Part shown: piece by piece, positions 56,018 through 64,000 of the stretch
How the letters are laid out: every line of letters begins with the position of its first letter
Position numbering within the stretch: the first letter of the stretch is position 1
Source of the DNA: Vibrio rotiferianus CAIM 577 = LMG 21460
GTDB lineage: Bacteria > Pseudomonadota > Gammaproteobacteria > Enterobacterales > Vibrionaceae
Direction: 5' to 3'
NCBI RefSeq assembly: GCF_002741985.1
Contig: NZ_APHW01000001.1
Span: forward strand, 85,613 to 149,612
Length of the DNA: 64,000 nucleotides
Made by a program: the position numbers and the translations under genes
The notes under the pieces: generated by a model
The model's database searches: none
Told to the model about the DNA's origin: nothing
What the model saw: the letters and a program-made list of their open reading frames with translations, nothing else

Positions 56018-56608
56018 TTATTTTATTTGTGCACTAAGGAGCGCCCAATATTCGTCAAAGTTCGCTGTTGGCAGGTATTTGAAGTCTGAACGAACAAAAC
56101 GGTTTAGGCTACCTTCTACTTGTCCTAGAATTTGAGCGGCTAAAATACGTTCCTCAACAGGGAAAGATTTTCCTTCTCGAATCTTACGTTCACGCAGGAT
56201 TTGACGAAGTTGTGTTTCAATACGTTCAAACAGTTGGTTGATACGTTCACGAAGGCGCTCATTTTCAAACATTAAAGCATGACCAGAAAGAATGCGTGTC
56301 AGGCCAGGGTTACGTTCGGAGAATGCCAAAATAAGGTGCATCACCATGCGAATGCGTTCTAATGTGTCTTTCTCATCATCCAAAATGCGGTTGATTCGCG
56401 TCATCAAAGCTTCTTCAATGAACTCAATCAAACCCTCAAACATTCTAGCTTTACTAGGGAAGTGGCGGTAAAGCGCGGCTTCTGATACCCCGACTTGTTT
56501 CGCCAATTTTGCCGTAGTAATGCGTGAAGCGCCTTCTGTAGATTCAAGCATTTGTGCGAGAGCTTGCAAGATTTCTTCACGACGGTTGGATTTTTTACTG
56601 CCGGCCAT
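56018..56608 (-). CDS. slmA: Nucleoid occlusion factor SlmA
   Basis: TetR-family DNA-binding protein that blocks FtsZ assembly over the nucleoid. The 196-residue product has an N-terminal helix-turn-helix (about 28-55, [20 protein letters not shown]) and the SlmA C-terminal helices ([20 protein letters not shown]). It lies next to coaBC, as in E. coli. Here it heads an operon with a glycosyltransferase and a lipid A acyltransferase. Confidence 0.96.
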   Translation of the reverse strand: MAGSKKSNRREEILQALAQMLESTEGASRITTAKLAKQVGVSEAALYRHFPSKARMFEGLIEFIEEALMTRINRILDDEKDTLERIRMVMHLILAFSERNPGLTRILSGHALMFENERLRERINQLFERIETQLRQILRERKIREGKSFPVEERILAAQILGQVEGSLNRFVRSDFKYLPTANFDEYWALLSAQIK

Positions 56609-56764
56609 TAGTTACTTCCTTTCAAAATACAAAATTGAGCGGAGGGGATTATAAGACGCTATTTGGCATCAAACTAGACTAGTGAGGGTGTAATGGGAGC
56701 TTTAACACCCTCAGTTGTCATGTTTATACCAAATCTGTGCCAGTTTTCGATGAAAACGAATGGG

Positions 56765-57967
56765 TTATTGCATTAAGTCATGCATCTTTTCTAAGATTTT
56801 GAAGCTTAGGGCTTCTTTGGATTCCAATGCTAATGCCTGTTCACCTTGTGGCCAGAATAAAGTAATGGCGTTGTCGTTGCTGTTAAACCCTTGACCTTCA
56901 ACTGAAACATCGTTGGCACAAATCATATCAAGGTTCTTCTTTACCAGCTTGCCACGTGCGTACGTCTCAACGTCATTCGTTTCGGCAGCGAAACCCACCG
57001 TAAATGGGCGTTGTTCGGTCATCGCTGCAACGGCCGCAACAATATCAGGGTTTTTGACCATTTTGATGGTCATCTGATCATTGTTTTCGGTCTTTTTCAA
57101 CTTTTGAGACGCGACATCTTCAGGGCGATAATCGGCTACGGCAGCACAACTAATAAAGGCATCATGCTTTGCAGCGTGAGCCATTACTGTATCGTGCATC
57201 TCTTGTGCGCTAGCCACATTAATTCGCTCTACTCCGGCTGGCGTGCTCAAGCTTACTGGACCACTGACAAGTGTCACGTTAGCGCCCAATTGTGCAGCAG
57301 CATTCGCCAACGCAAACCCCATTTTGCCTGAGCTATGGTTAGAGATGTAACGCACTGGATCAATGGCTTCTCGGGTTGGACCCGCAGTGATCAGAATCGA
57401 CTTATCAGCTAACAGTTTTGGTTGGAAAAACTGTTCACACAGATGGACAAGTTGCATTGGTTCTAGCATTCGACCTGGGCCTACATCGCCACATGCTTGT
57501 TCGCCTGCCGCCGGACCCCAGATGTGCATACCGCGGCGTGCTAGGGTCGCAATGTTTTCTTGGGTGGCGATGTTGCGGTACATCTGCTGGTTCATTGCTG
57601 GAGATACCGCGATTGGTGAATCTGTCGCAAGTACGAGCGTAGTCAGTAAATCGTTACCCATGCCAGCCGACATACGAGCAATTAAATCGGCAGTTGCAGG
57701 TGCAAGAAGAACCAAATCTGCCCATTTTGCCAGTTCAATGTGACCCATCGATGCTTCTGCTGCTGGGTCTAACAAGCTATCCGATACCGGACGCCCAGAG
57801 ACTGCCTGCATGGTCAAGGGAGTAATGAACTCCTTCGCCGCTTTGGTCATCACTACTTGAACTTGCGCGCCTCTTTCTATTAGGCGACGGGTTAGCTCCG
57901 CACATTTATACGCGGCAATACCGCCACTGATGCCGAGTAGAATTTTCTTTCCTGCTAGTGTTTGCAT
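56765..57967 (-). CDS. coaBC: Bifunctional phosphopantothenoylcysteine decarboxylase/synthetase
   Basis: Two consecutive steps of coenzyme A synthesis. The 400-residue protein has the N-terminal flavoprotein domain CoaC (about 1-190; [10 protein letters not shown], catalytic His in [16 protein letters not shown] near the substrate site, CGDVGPGRM). The C-terminal CoaB domain (about 191-400; [20 protein letters not shown] and KLKKTEN) completes it. Identification is firm. Confidence 0.97.
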   Translation of the reverse strand: MQTLAGKKILLGISGGIAAYKCAELTRRLIERGAQVQVVMTKAAKEFITPLTMQAVSGRPVSDSLLDPAAEASMGHIELAKWADLVLLAPATADLIARMSAGMGNDLLTTLVLATDSPIAVSPAMNQQMYRNIATQENIATLARRGMHIWGPAAGEQACGDVGPGRMLEPMQLVHLCEQFFQPKLLADKSILITAGPTREAIDPVRYISNHSSGKMGFALANAAAQLGANVTLVSGPVSLSTPAGVERINVASAQEMHDTVMAHAAKHDAFISCAAVADYRPEDVASQKLKKTENNDQMTIKMVKNPDIVAAVAAMTEQRPFTVGFAAETNDVETYARGKLVKKNLDMICANDVSVEGQGFNSNDNAITLFWPQGEQALALESKEALSFKILEKMHDLMQ

Positions 57968-58174
57968 GTGAGATCTCCAATTTTTCTGGCGACGAGTTTA
58001 GCACAAGTGAATCTTTCGTCGCCCAGGCAAATCTGTCCAGAAGCTAATCCACATCAAACAACAGAATAATAGTGACCGAACGTTATATAAAAGTTTTGTT
58101 TACTTCACAGACAATTTTCGTGTGCTCGGCAAGATAGAGAGAAAAGAACGATAACAAGGTAGTGGAAAATAAAA

Positions 58175-59848
58175 ATGGTATTGAAAAGTCGAAGTAAATT
58201 GCTGCTGGTCACTCTGATCCCTTTGCTATTGATCACCACATTGATCTCTGCGGTGTACTACATCAATAGTAGTAATAGTTTAGAAGCGGAGTTGGTACGG
58301 GGTAGACAAGAGCTCATAGAGACCCGGAAGAAAGAGCTACAAGCCTATATGATGATGGGGGTGACAGCGATAAAGCCACTTTACGACACGGATGTGAATG
58401 GCAGCAACAAAGAAGCAGCAAAAGAAATCCTTAAAGCAATGCGTTTTGAGAGTGATGGCTATTTCTTTGCTTACGACTCAAAAGGTGTGAACACGCTGCA
58501 TGCGATTAAACCATCTTTGGAAGGTAAGAACCTTATTGGCTTGAAAGATGAAAATGGTGTCGCGGTCATTGGCGGATTGATTGACGCCTCTAAAAATGGC
58601 GATGGCTTCCTTTATTTCTCATGGCATAAGCCGTCAATTGATGCTCAGGCTCCAAAGCTTGGCTATGCAGAGTATTTATCAAAATGGGATTGGGTACTGG
58701 GTACTGGTATTTATATCGATGATATCGATCAGCAAGTGGCCATGCAGCGTGAATTGCGGACACAAGAATTGAACGAGCATACGCTATCTGCAGTTACGAT
58801 CTCAGTTATTGGCCTTATCATCACAAGTATTCTAACCAGTATCGCTGTGACTAAAGGCATTCAACCTTTACAACACATAGCGACATCACTTAAAGATGTT
58901 GCTGCTGGTGGAGGGGACCTAACAGCACGTCTGAAAATCGAAAGTAAAGATGAGGTGGGAGAAGTCGCGACAGCGTTTAATGAGTTTATGGATAAGCTCC
59001 ACCCGCTTATGCAAGACATTCATCGCTCTGCTACCACGGTACAAACCGTATCGGGTGAACTTGATCAACAAACCTCTCAAGCGAGTGGGCAGATGCAAAA
59101 TCACTGCTTAGAAACGGAAAAAGTAGTGACGGCGGTAACACAGATGAGCATGACGGCGAAAGAGGTGGCGACCAATACGAATGCGACGGCGCAGGCGATC
59201 GATGATGCCAATGATCAGGTGACAGAAGCGCAGCGGGAAGTCGACCAAGCCATTGATGGCATTAGCAAGCTGGTCGAAGAAGTGAATAGTACGTCTGAAG
59301 CGATTTCTGAATTAAGCCAACAAACTGAGCAAATCACCAAGGTGCTGGATGTGATTGGTGAGATTGCAGAGCAAACCAACTTATTGGCTTTGAATGCCGC
59401 TATTGAAGCTGCTCGAGCGGGTGAACAGGGGCGTGGTTTTGCTGTGGTTGCAGATGAAGTACGCTCACTGGCGAGTCGAACACAGAACAGCACTCATGAA
59501 ATTGGCGATATGCTTAAGCAGCTGCAAAGTGGTGTCTCTAGAGCGGTAACGACGATGGCGGCTAGCCAAGAGCGAGGAGTGAAGACGGTAGAGGAGTCAT
59601 CGCTGATCCAGCAGTCGTTGTCTGGCGTGCATCATTCCATCGGTACTATTCGTGATATGGGGATTCAAACGGCTTCAGCTGCAGAAGAGCAAAGTGCTGT
59701 GGCTGAAGACATTAATCAGAATTTGGTGGCGATACAGCAAATTGTGAATCGAATTAATGATACATTGCAGAACTCAGAGCATATTAGTACCAAGTTATCT
59801 CGATCAGGATCTGAAATGCACGATCTTGTAGGGCATTTCAAACTCTGA
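58175..59848 (+). CDS. Methyl-accepting chemotaxis protein with sCache_2 sensor
   Basis: The 557-residue transmembrane chemoreceptor has membrane segments at about 10-30 and 203-223. Between them is a periplasmic single-Cache domain (about 35-195) with [20 protein letters not shown] and [16 protein letters not shown] follows (about 225-278), then a signalling domain whose conserved tip is [20 protein letters not shown]. The ligand is not predictable; sCache_2 domains often bind small carboxylates. V. cholerae, as I recall, has an MCP gene at the same place between coaBC and radC. Confidence 0.93.
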   Translation: MVLKSRSKLLLVTLIPLLLITTLISAVYYINSSNSLEAELVRGRQELIETRKKELQAYMMMGVTAIKPLYDTDVNGSNKEAAKEILKAMRFESDGYFFAYDSKGVNTLHAIKPSLEGKNLIGLKDENGVAVIGGLIDASKNGDGFLYFSWHKPSIDAQAPKLGYAEYLSKWDWVLGTGIYIDDIDQQVAMQRELRTQELNEHTLSAVTISVIGLIITSILTSIAVTKGIQPLQHIATSLKDVAAGGGDLTARLKIESKDEVGEVATAFNEFMDKLHPLMQDIHRSATTVQTVSGELDQQTSQASGQMQNHCLETEKVVTAVTQMSMTAKEVATNTNATAQAIDDANDQVTEAQREVDQAIDGISKLVEEVNSTSEAISELSQQTEQITKVLDVIGEIAEQTNLLALNAAIEAARAGEQGRGFAVVADEVRSLASRTQNSTHEIGDMLKQLQSGVSRAVTTMAASQERGVKTVEESSLIQQSLSGVHHSIGTIRDMGIQTASAAEEQSAVAEDINQNLVAIQQIVNRINDTLQNSEHISTKLSRSGSEMHDLVGHFKL

Positions 59849-59886
59849 TTGATCTCTTTATTACATAGAAAAGTAGTGGCTAACGA

Positions 59887-59920
59887 AAAAAGCGAAAGTC
59901 GGCTTCGGCTTTCGCTTTTT
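59887..59920 (+). terminator. Terminator of the chemoreceptor gene
   Basis: Perfect 12-bp arms AAAAAGCGAAAG / CTTTCGCTTTTT with a 10-base loop, about 40 bases past the stop. Confidence 0.92.
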
Positions 59921-59961
59921 ATTTAGTGCAATAGGGGCAGTTTAACGAACAGGTCCCATTG

Positions 59962-60636
59962 ATGATACTTAAAACCTTGCCCAGTGAATCGATGCCAAGA
60001 GAGAAACTGCTTCATAGAGGGCCACAAGCACTGAGCGATGCAGAGCTACTGGCTATCTTCCTTCGTACTGGCACGCAAGGAATGAATGTCATTGAGCTGG
60101 CAGATTTTCTCATTCAAGATTTTGGTTCGCTGCGCCAGTTATTTTCAGCTTCAGAGCAAGAGTTCTGCCAACATAAAGGGTTAGGACAAGCTAAATACGT
60201 TCAATTACAAGCTGTTCTGGAAATGACGCAACGCTATTTAGCAGAAACACTAAAGCGTGGTGACGCATTAACCAGTCCGGAACAAACCAAACTTTATCTT
60301 TCTTCTATATTAAGAGATCGCCAAAGAGAGGCTTTTTACATTCTTTTCCTAGATAACCAACATCGGGTAATAAAAGGTGAGATTTTATTCGAAGGAACAC
60401 TCGATGCTGCATCGGTTTATCCAAGAGAAGTAGTCAAACGCGCCTTGCACCACAACGCCGCTGCATTGATTTTGGCTCACAACCACCCGTCAGGTGTGGC
60501 GGAACCTAGCCAAGCAGATAGAAGGATTACCCGGCGTTTAATCGACGCTTTAGCGTTAGTGGATATACGGATTTTGGACCATTTCGTTATCGGTGATGGC
60601 GAAAGCGTTTCTTTTGCAGAAAGAGGGTGGATATAA
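59962..60636 (+). CDS. radC: RadC/JAB-domain protein
   Basis: Conserved protein once linked to DNA repair; its real function is unclear. The 224-residue product has an N-terminal helix-hairpin-helix region (about 15-90, [17 protein letters not shown]). A C-terminal JAB/MPN-like domain follows with the metal motif AHNHPSG...SQAD (about 172-185). The ATG at 59962 directly follows an in-frame TTG. It is upstream of rpmB as in E. coli. Confidence 0.95.
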   Translation: MILKTLPSESMPREKLLHRGPQALSDAELLAIFLRTGTQGMNVIELADFLIQDFGSLRQLFSASEQEFCQHKGLGQAKYVQLQAVLEMTQRYLAETLKRGDALTSPEQTKLYLSSILRDRQREAFYILFLDNQHRVIKGEILFEGTLDAASVYPREVVKRALHHNAAALILAHNHPSGVAEPSQADRRITRRLIDALALVDIRILDHFVIGDGESVSFAERGWI

Positions 60637-60939
60637 CTGTGCATTTTTTAGGTTGTTAGTTGCTAAAAATCTGCTATCATCCTCGCCACTAAATTTTTAA
60701 CTGAATTCAGCTTGGACTGCTAGAAAAAACCTGCTGTCTAAAAAAAGATCACGAAAACCTGTAAAAAGGATCTGTTCGGGTCTTGAGCAATGCATATCAA
60801 GTTAGTATAATGCGCGACCTTTGATAGCCTTGTATGGATTTTCCATAGCGGTTCTTAACCTCTAACTTCTTTCCAAGAAATAGAGAGGTTCGGCCACCAA
60901 GGTTGATATCGAGCTGAAACGATTTTGGAGAAGACATTC
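60637..60939 (+). promoter_or_regulatory. rpmB-rpmG promoter region
   Basis: A 303-base gap with two sigma-70-like promoters. One is TTGTTA-N16-TATCAT (60653-60680). The other is TTGAGC-N17-TATAAT (60783-60811), with a perfect -10 and ideal spacing. The second gives a leader of roughly 120 bases before rpmB. No RNA gene seen. Confidence 0.7.
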
Positions 60940-61176
60940 ATGTCACGAGTATGCCAAGTAACTGGTAAGCGTCCAGTAACGGGTAACAACCGTTCACACG
61001 CACGAAATGCTACTAAGCGTCGTTTTCTGCCGAACCTACAAACTCATCGTTTCTGGGTAGAGAGCGAAAAACGTTTTGTTAAACTACGCCTTACTGCAAA
61101 AGGTATGCGCATCATCGACAAGAAAGGTATCGATACTGTTCTTGCTGATATTCGTGCACGTGGCGAAAACGTTTAA
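60940..61176 (+). CDS. rpmB: 50S ribosomal protein L28
   Basis: The ATG at 60940 (GGAG nine bases upstream) gives 78 residues beginning [20 protein letters not shown] after the initiator, the L28 pattern. In-frame TTG codons further upstream are rejected. It precedes rpmG by 13 bases. Confidence 0.98.
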   Translation: MSRVCQVTGKRPVTGNNRSHARNATKRRFLPNLQTHRFWVESEKRFVKLRLTAKGMRIIDKKGIDTVLADIRARGENV

Positions 61177-61189
61177 GAGGAAATAGGCA

Positions 61190-61360
61190 ATGGCAAAGAA
61201 AGGCGTTCGTGAGAAAATCCGTCTAGTATCTTCAGCAGGTACTGGTCACTTCTACACAACTGATAAGAACAAGCGTAACATGCCAGGCAAATTTGAGATC
61301 AAGAAATTTGATCCAGTTGTACGCCAGCACGTTATGTACAAAGAAGCGAAAATCAAGTAA
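61190..61360 (+). CDS. rpmG: 50S ribosomal protein L33
   Basis: 56 residues, [20 protein letters not shown] at the start and [19 protein letters not shown] at the end, the standard gammaproteobacterial L33. AGAGGAAA precedes the ATG. It lacks the zinc-binding cysteines of the C+ form. Short but certain. Confidence 0.98.
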
Positions 61361-61384
61361 TTGATTGAGTCTCTTTGACGATTA

Positions 61385-61414
61385 AAAAAACCCAGCTCTC
61401 GAGCTGGGTTTTTT
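61385..61414 (+). terminator. Terminator of rpmB-rpmG
   Basis: A-run, CCCAGCTC, 2-base loop, GAGCTGGG, T6; 24 bases after the rpmG stop. Confidence 0.93.
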
Positions 61415-61536
61415 ATTACTATAAATTTCTCTTCTTACTTCATACTTACCTTCGCCGTGTTTGAGTGCGGATGCTCTAGTCAAGATTGATGAGCTTTGAT
61501 AGTTTGTTCTCTAATCATATGAGATTAGGAACTACT

Positions 61537-62013
61537 ATGCGCGTTAGCCCGGCTCGTCGTCGTCGTTGGAACAACATTCTTATATTGGGCATCATTGCTT
61601 TTATGCTGATCCTAAATGCCCCAACTTGGATCAAAACTTACCTTATTGACGAACAAGTGGATCCTTACCCAAATTTGTTGCGCTCAGATCATGAAGTTAG
61701 CGCGATTTATTTTTCAGGTTGGGAACTTGAGAAACAAAATGGTCAGTGGAGCTCAAACATTAAAGCCAATATTCCCGTACAAGATATTGTGACTCGCTGG
61801 CAATCATTGGAAGGTACGGAGCTGACACCAGAGCAATATGAACAGTTGAAACCACACTTATCATCACCTGAAAGCATCGAAATTTGGTATCGAGGGCTCG
61901 AAGAGCCGCAGCGAGTGACTTTTTATCGTCTTGACGATTTTTGGCTGTTTAAAAACTGGCAGGGAAAATGGATTGCGATTTCTGTCGATGGTAATTACAT
62001 CATGCCCAAATAG
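61537..62013 (+). CDS. Small single-pass membrane protein, unknown function
   Basis: From the ATG at 61537 (AGGA six bases upstream) the product is 158 residues; the longer frame from 61486 is less well supported. A basic N-terminus (RRRRW) and one membrane segment (about 14-33, ILILGIIAFMLILNAPTWI) put the rest in the periplasm. That part has SGWELEKQNGQWSSN and DDFWLFKNWQGKWIA. I recognise no domain. As I recall, V. cholerae has a hypothetical gene at the same position between rpmG and mutM. Confidence 0.8.
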   Translation: MRVSPARRRRWNNILILGIIAFMLILNAPTWIKTYLIDEQVDPYPNLLRSDHEVSAIYFSGWELEKQNGQWSSNIKANIPVQDIVTRWQSLEGTELTPEQYEQLKPHLSSPESIEIWYRGLEEPQRVTFYRLDDFWLFKNWQGKWIAISVDGNYIMPK

Positions 62014-62131
62014 CTTAATAACCAAGTGATTTCTAACCAATAACCCTTTGTAAAGGCTGTATTTGTCTTAACTCTTTTCGATTATGCTAGCCATCCAGTA
62101 TCAAAGTTCTTAGTGTTGTGAGGAGAATCAA

Positions 62132-62941
62132 ATGCCTGAATTACCAGAAGTTGAAGTTAGCCGAATGGGCATCAGTCCACATTTGATTGGTCAAACGATC
62201 AAGGTCTTTGTGTTCCGAACACCGAAATTACGTTGGGACATCCCTCAGGAACTTAAAAAGTTAGAAGGGCATGTGATTCGTAATATCACTCGTCGTGCTA
62301 AGTATTTGCTGATTGAAACGGATGAGGGGACAGCGATCGTTCACTTGGGCATGTCGGGTTCACTGCGTGTGCTTGATGCTGACTTTCCTGCCGCAAAGCA
62401 CGATCATGTGGATCTCAAGTTGAGTAATGGAAAAGTGCTGCGCTATAACGATCCGCGCCGTTTTGGCGCATGGCTTTGGAGTGCGCCAAATGAATCTCAC
62501 GCAGTTTTGAGTCATATGGGACCAGAGCCTCTAAATGAAGAGTTCAATGCTGATTACGTAGCAGGCAAAGCCAAAAGTAAGCGCATTGCGGTTAAGCAGT
62601 TTATTATGGATAACAAAGTTGTTGTCGGAGTAGGAAATATTTATGCCAATGAGTCTTTGTTCAAGTCACGTATTAACCCAACTCGCCCTGCAGGAAAACT
62701 AACTAAGAAAGAATGGCGATTACTGGTGCAGAACATCAAAGCCACGCTTGAGATCGCCATTCAGCAAGGCGGAACGACACTGAAAGACTTCTCCCAAGCA
62801 GATGGTAAACCAGGTTACTTCGCACAAGAGTTATTAGTTTACGGAAAAGCCGGAGAGCCATGCCCAGAATGCGGTGAAGCTATCCAAGAACAGAAAATAG
62901 GGCAACGTAATACCTTCTTCTGTGGTGGATGCCAGCAATAG
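62132..62941 (+). CDS. mutM: Formamidopyrimidine-DNA glycosylase (Fpg/MutM)
   Basis: Excises 8-oxoguanine and other oxidised purines. The 269-residue protein has the catalytic N-terminus [10 protein letters not shown] (Pro after Met is the nucleophile), [10 protein letters not shown], the H2TH region [18 protein letters not shown], and a C-terminal zinc finger CPECGEAI...CGGCQQ. GAGGAG precedes the ATG. Confidence 0.98.
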   Translation: MPELPEVEVSRMGISPHLIGQTIKVFVFRTPKLRWDIPQELKKLEGHVIRNITRRAKYLLIETDEGTAIVHLGMSGSLRVLDADFPAAKHDHVDLKLSNGKVLRYNDPRRFGAWLWSAPNESHAVLSHMGPEPLNEEFNADYVAGKAKSKRIAVKQFIMDNKVVVGVGNIYANESLFKSRINPTRPAGKLTKKEWRLLVQNIKATLEIAIQQGGTTLKDFSQADGKPGYFAQELLVYGKAGEPCPECGEAIQEQKIGQRNTFFCGGCQQ

Positions 62942-63091
62942 ATAATGTGAGTCAATGTCTAGGAAGTTGCTGCACTTCACGCTTTTACTGAAAAGGGATG
63001 TCTTTTCTTTGAACTTGCTGTGACGGTCCTGTTGCATGCTTATGATAGAATTATCACTATTATCATAATTATTTTGTATTAAGCAGTACCT

Positions 63092-64000
63092 ATGAGTTTT
63101 CAGCATAACTATCGAACGTTAGTTAAGCTTATTTTTGCTTCTATCTTTTCAGCAGTTGTTTTTTTATCACTATGCCGAATGGTCTTTTTCCTAGCGGTTG
63201 AAGGATACTCCTTAATTAGTATTGCTAGCGATGATATCTGGAGAATGTTTTGGGTTGGGGGAAGGTTCGATCTTAAAGTCGTTGCAATTGCTTTTGCGCC
63301 ATTATTTCTTTCTGGCTTAATATGTGGATCTTCTTCTAGAAAGTTTAGAATTGTAAAAGCAGCAATTCCCTCCTACACCGCCAGTGTTTTCTTCTTGTTG
63401 TGTATATTTTCTATTGGTAACTACTATTACTACGTGACCTATGGGAATCATTTTGACCTCTTCGCGTTTGGATTATTTGATGACGATACTGCGGCAGTAT
63501 TGTCGAGTGTTTGGGCTGACTACCCAATTCTAATATCTCTGCTCTTTTCCCTAGGTATTGCTTATCTGAGCTACAAATATGCCTCCTATGGTGTCAAGTG
63601 TTCTGAGAAATGGAAATGGCCTAGGCATCATGCGGGTTTAATTACGGTGAGTGTTGTTGTCGTTATTTTTTGCTACGTTGCTGGTGCTCGAGGATCGCTT
63701 GGATCGCTTCCATTAAAGCGCTACCACGCGAGCGTATCGCAACACAAAATTCTCAATGTACTTAGTCCTAACGCATTCATGGCGTTAGACTGGGCAAGAA
63801 GCGATTATACTGAACAGTTTAATTTTAAACCCGTACCTGAAGCAGTAGTTAAGCAGCAGATGATAAAGGTACTGGGGAAAGATAACCCTCAATATCAGAC
63901 TCCTCAAAACGATTATTTAGCAGAGAACCCTCCTCATGTTGTAATGGCTTTAATGGAAGGAATGGGAAATAACGTGCTTATTGAGGATGATCCACATAAG
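63092..64000 (+). CDS. LTA-synthase-like sulfatase-family protein, N-terminal part
   Basis: An open frame of 303 codons running off the window end. It starts ATG at 63092 (MSFQHNYRTLVKLIFASIFS) with about five membrane segments (about 10-37, 62-80, 92-112, 145-165 and 182-200). One loop has WVGGRFDLKVVAIAFAPLF, as in LtaS-type proteins. The alkaline-phosphatase-superfamily catalytic domain begins at about 282 with PPHVVMALMEGMGNN, where the second and later metal residues would follow. It probably transfers phosphoglycerol or phosphoethanolamine to a surface glycan. The usual Thr/Ser nucleophile lies beyond the window. Confidence 0.78.
   Translation, partial: MSFQHNYRTLVKLIFASIFSAVVFLSLCRMVFFLAVEGYSLISIASDDIWRMFWVGGRFDLKVVAIAFAPLFLSGLICGSSSRKFRIVKAAIPSYTASVFFLLCIFSIGNYYYYVTYGNHFDLFAFGLFDDDTAAVLSSVWADYPILISLLFSLGIAYLSYKYASYGVKCSEKWKWPRHHAGLITVSVVVVIFCYVAGARGSLGSLPLKRYHASVSQHKILNVLSPNAFMALDWARSDYTEQFNFKPVPEAVVKQQMIKVLGKDNPQYQTPQNDYLAENPPHVVMALMEGMGNNVLIEDDPHK

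Noticed and set aside
63040..63075. Fur-box-like AT-rich sequence upstream of the LTA-synthase-like gene
   Set aside because: A short TGATA...TATCA inverted repeat exists, but the match to the 19-bp Fur consensus is poor.

Overview
The window is chromosomal DNA from a gammaproteobacterium, almost certainly a Vibrio. The evidence is gene order plus protein identity. The order pckA-hslO-hslR-gspC..N-cysQ-nudE-nfuA-comF-bioH-tex-greB-ompR-envZ, and later rph-pyrE-lpxN-slmA-coaBC-MCP-radC-rpmB-rpmG-mutM, is the Vibrio large-chromosome order as I remember it. The species is not resolved here; a Harveyi-clade species is a reasonable guess. Almost the whole window is coding. I see no rRNA, tRNA, CRISPR array, prophage or intact insertion sequence.

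Layout. 1-2.9 kb (minus): pckA (cut by the window edge) and the heat-shock pair hslR-hslO behind a good sigma-32 promoter. 3.1-14.4 kb (plus): a complete twelve-gene type II secretion operon, gspC to gspN. 14.7-24.2 kb: cysQ, nudE, nfuA, a comF-family gene, bioH, a small unknown gene, tex, an unusual four-repeat retropepsin-like exported protein, and greB. 24.2-24.5 kb: a 299-bp MITE-like element with inverted terminal repeats, upstream of ompR-envZ. 26.9-34.8 kb (minus): xanP with a perfect PurR-type palindrome, then the recG-trmH-spoT-rpoZ-gmk group.

35.1-49.2 kb is the most interesting part. A minus-strand operon encodes a TonB-dependent receptor, a DUF3450 protein, a TtpC-like ExbB, ExbB, ExbD, TonB and a TPR protein. 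Divergent from it, across an 820-bp palindrome-rich intergenic region with a candidate CRP site, lies a five-gene YejABEF/Opp-like ABC importer (two permeases, a binding protein, two ATPases). Together they look like one outer-to-inner-membrane uptake route, probably for an oligopeptide or peptide-like compound. Two genes here, tonB and the first permease, each carry a +1 shift inside a poly-G tract (G8 and G7). Removing one G restores a full-length family protein in both cases. This is either phase variation, mutation, or homopolymer sequencing error.

49.3-64 kb: psiE, a small Cys-rich exported protein, a 31-codon leader ORF overlapping an EamA-family transporter, yicC, rph-pyrE with an attenuator-like hairpin, the slmA-GT2-lpxN operon, coaBC, an sCache chemoreceptor, radC, rpmB-rpmG, a small membrane protein, mutM, and the start of an LTA-synthase-like sulfatase cut off by the window end. 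In other vibrios this end leads into the LPS core locus, which fits the glycosyltransferase, acyltransferase and sulfatase seen here.
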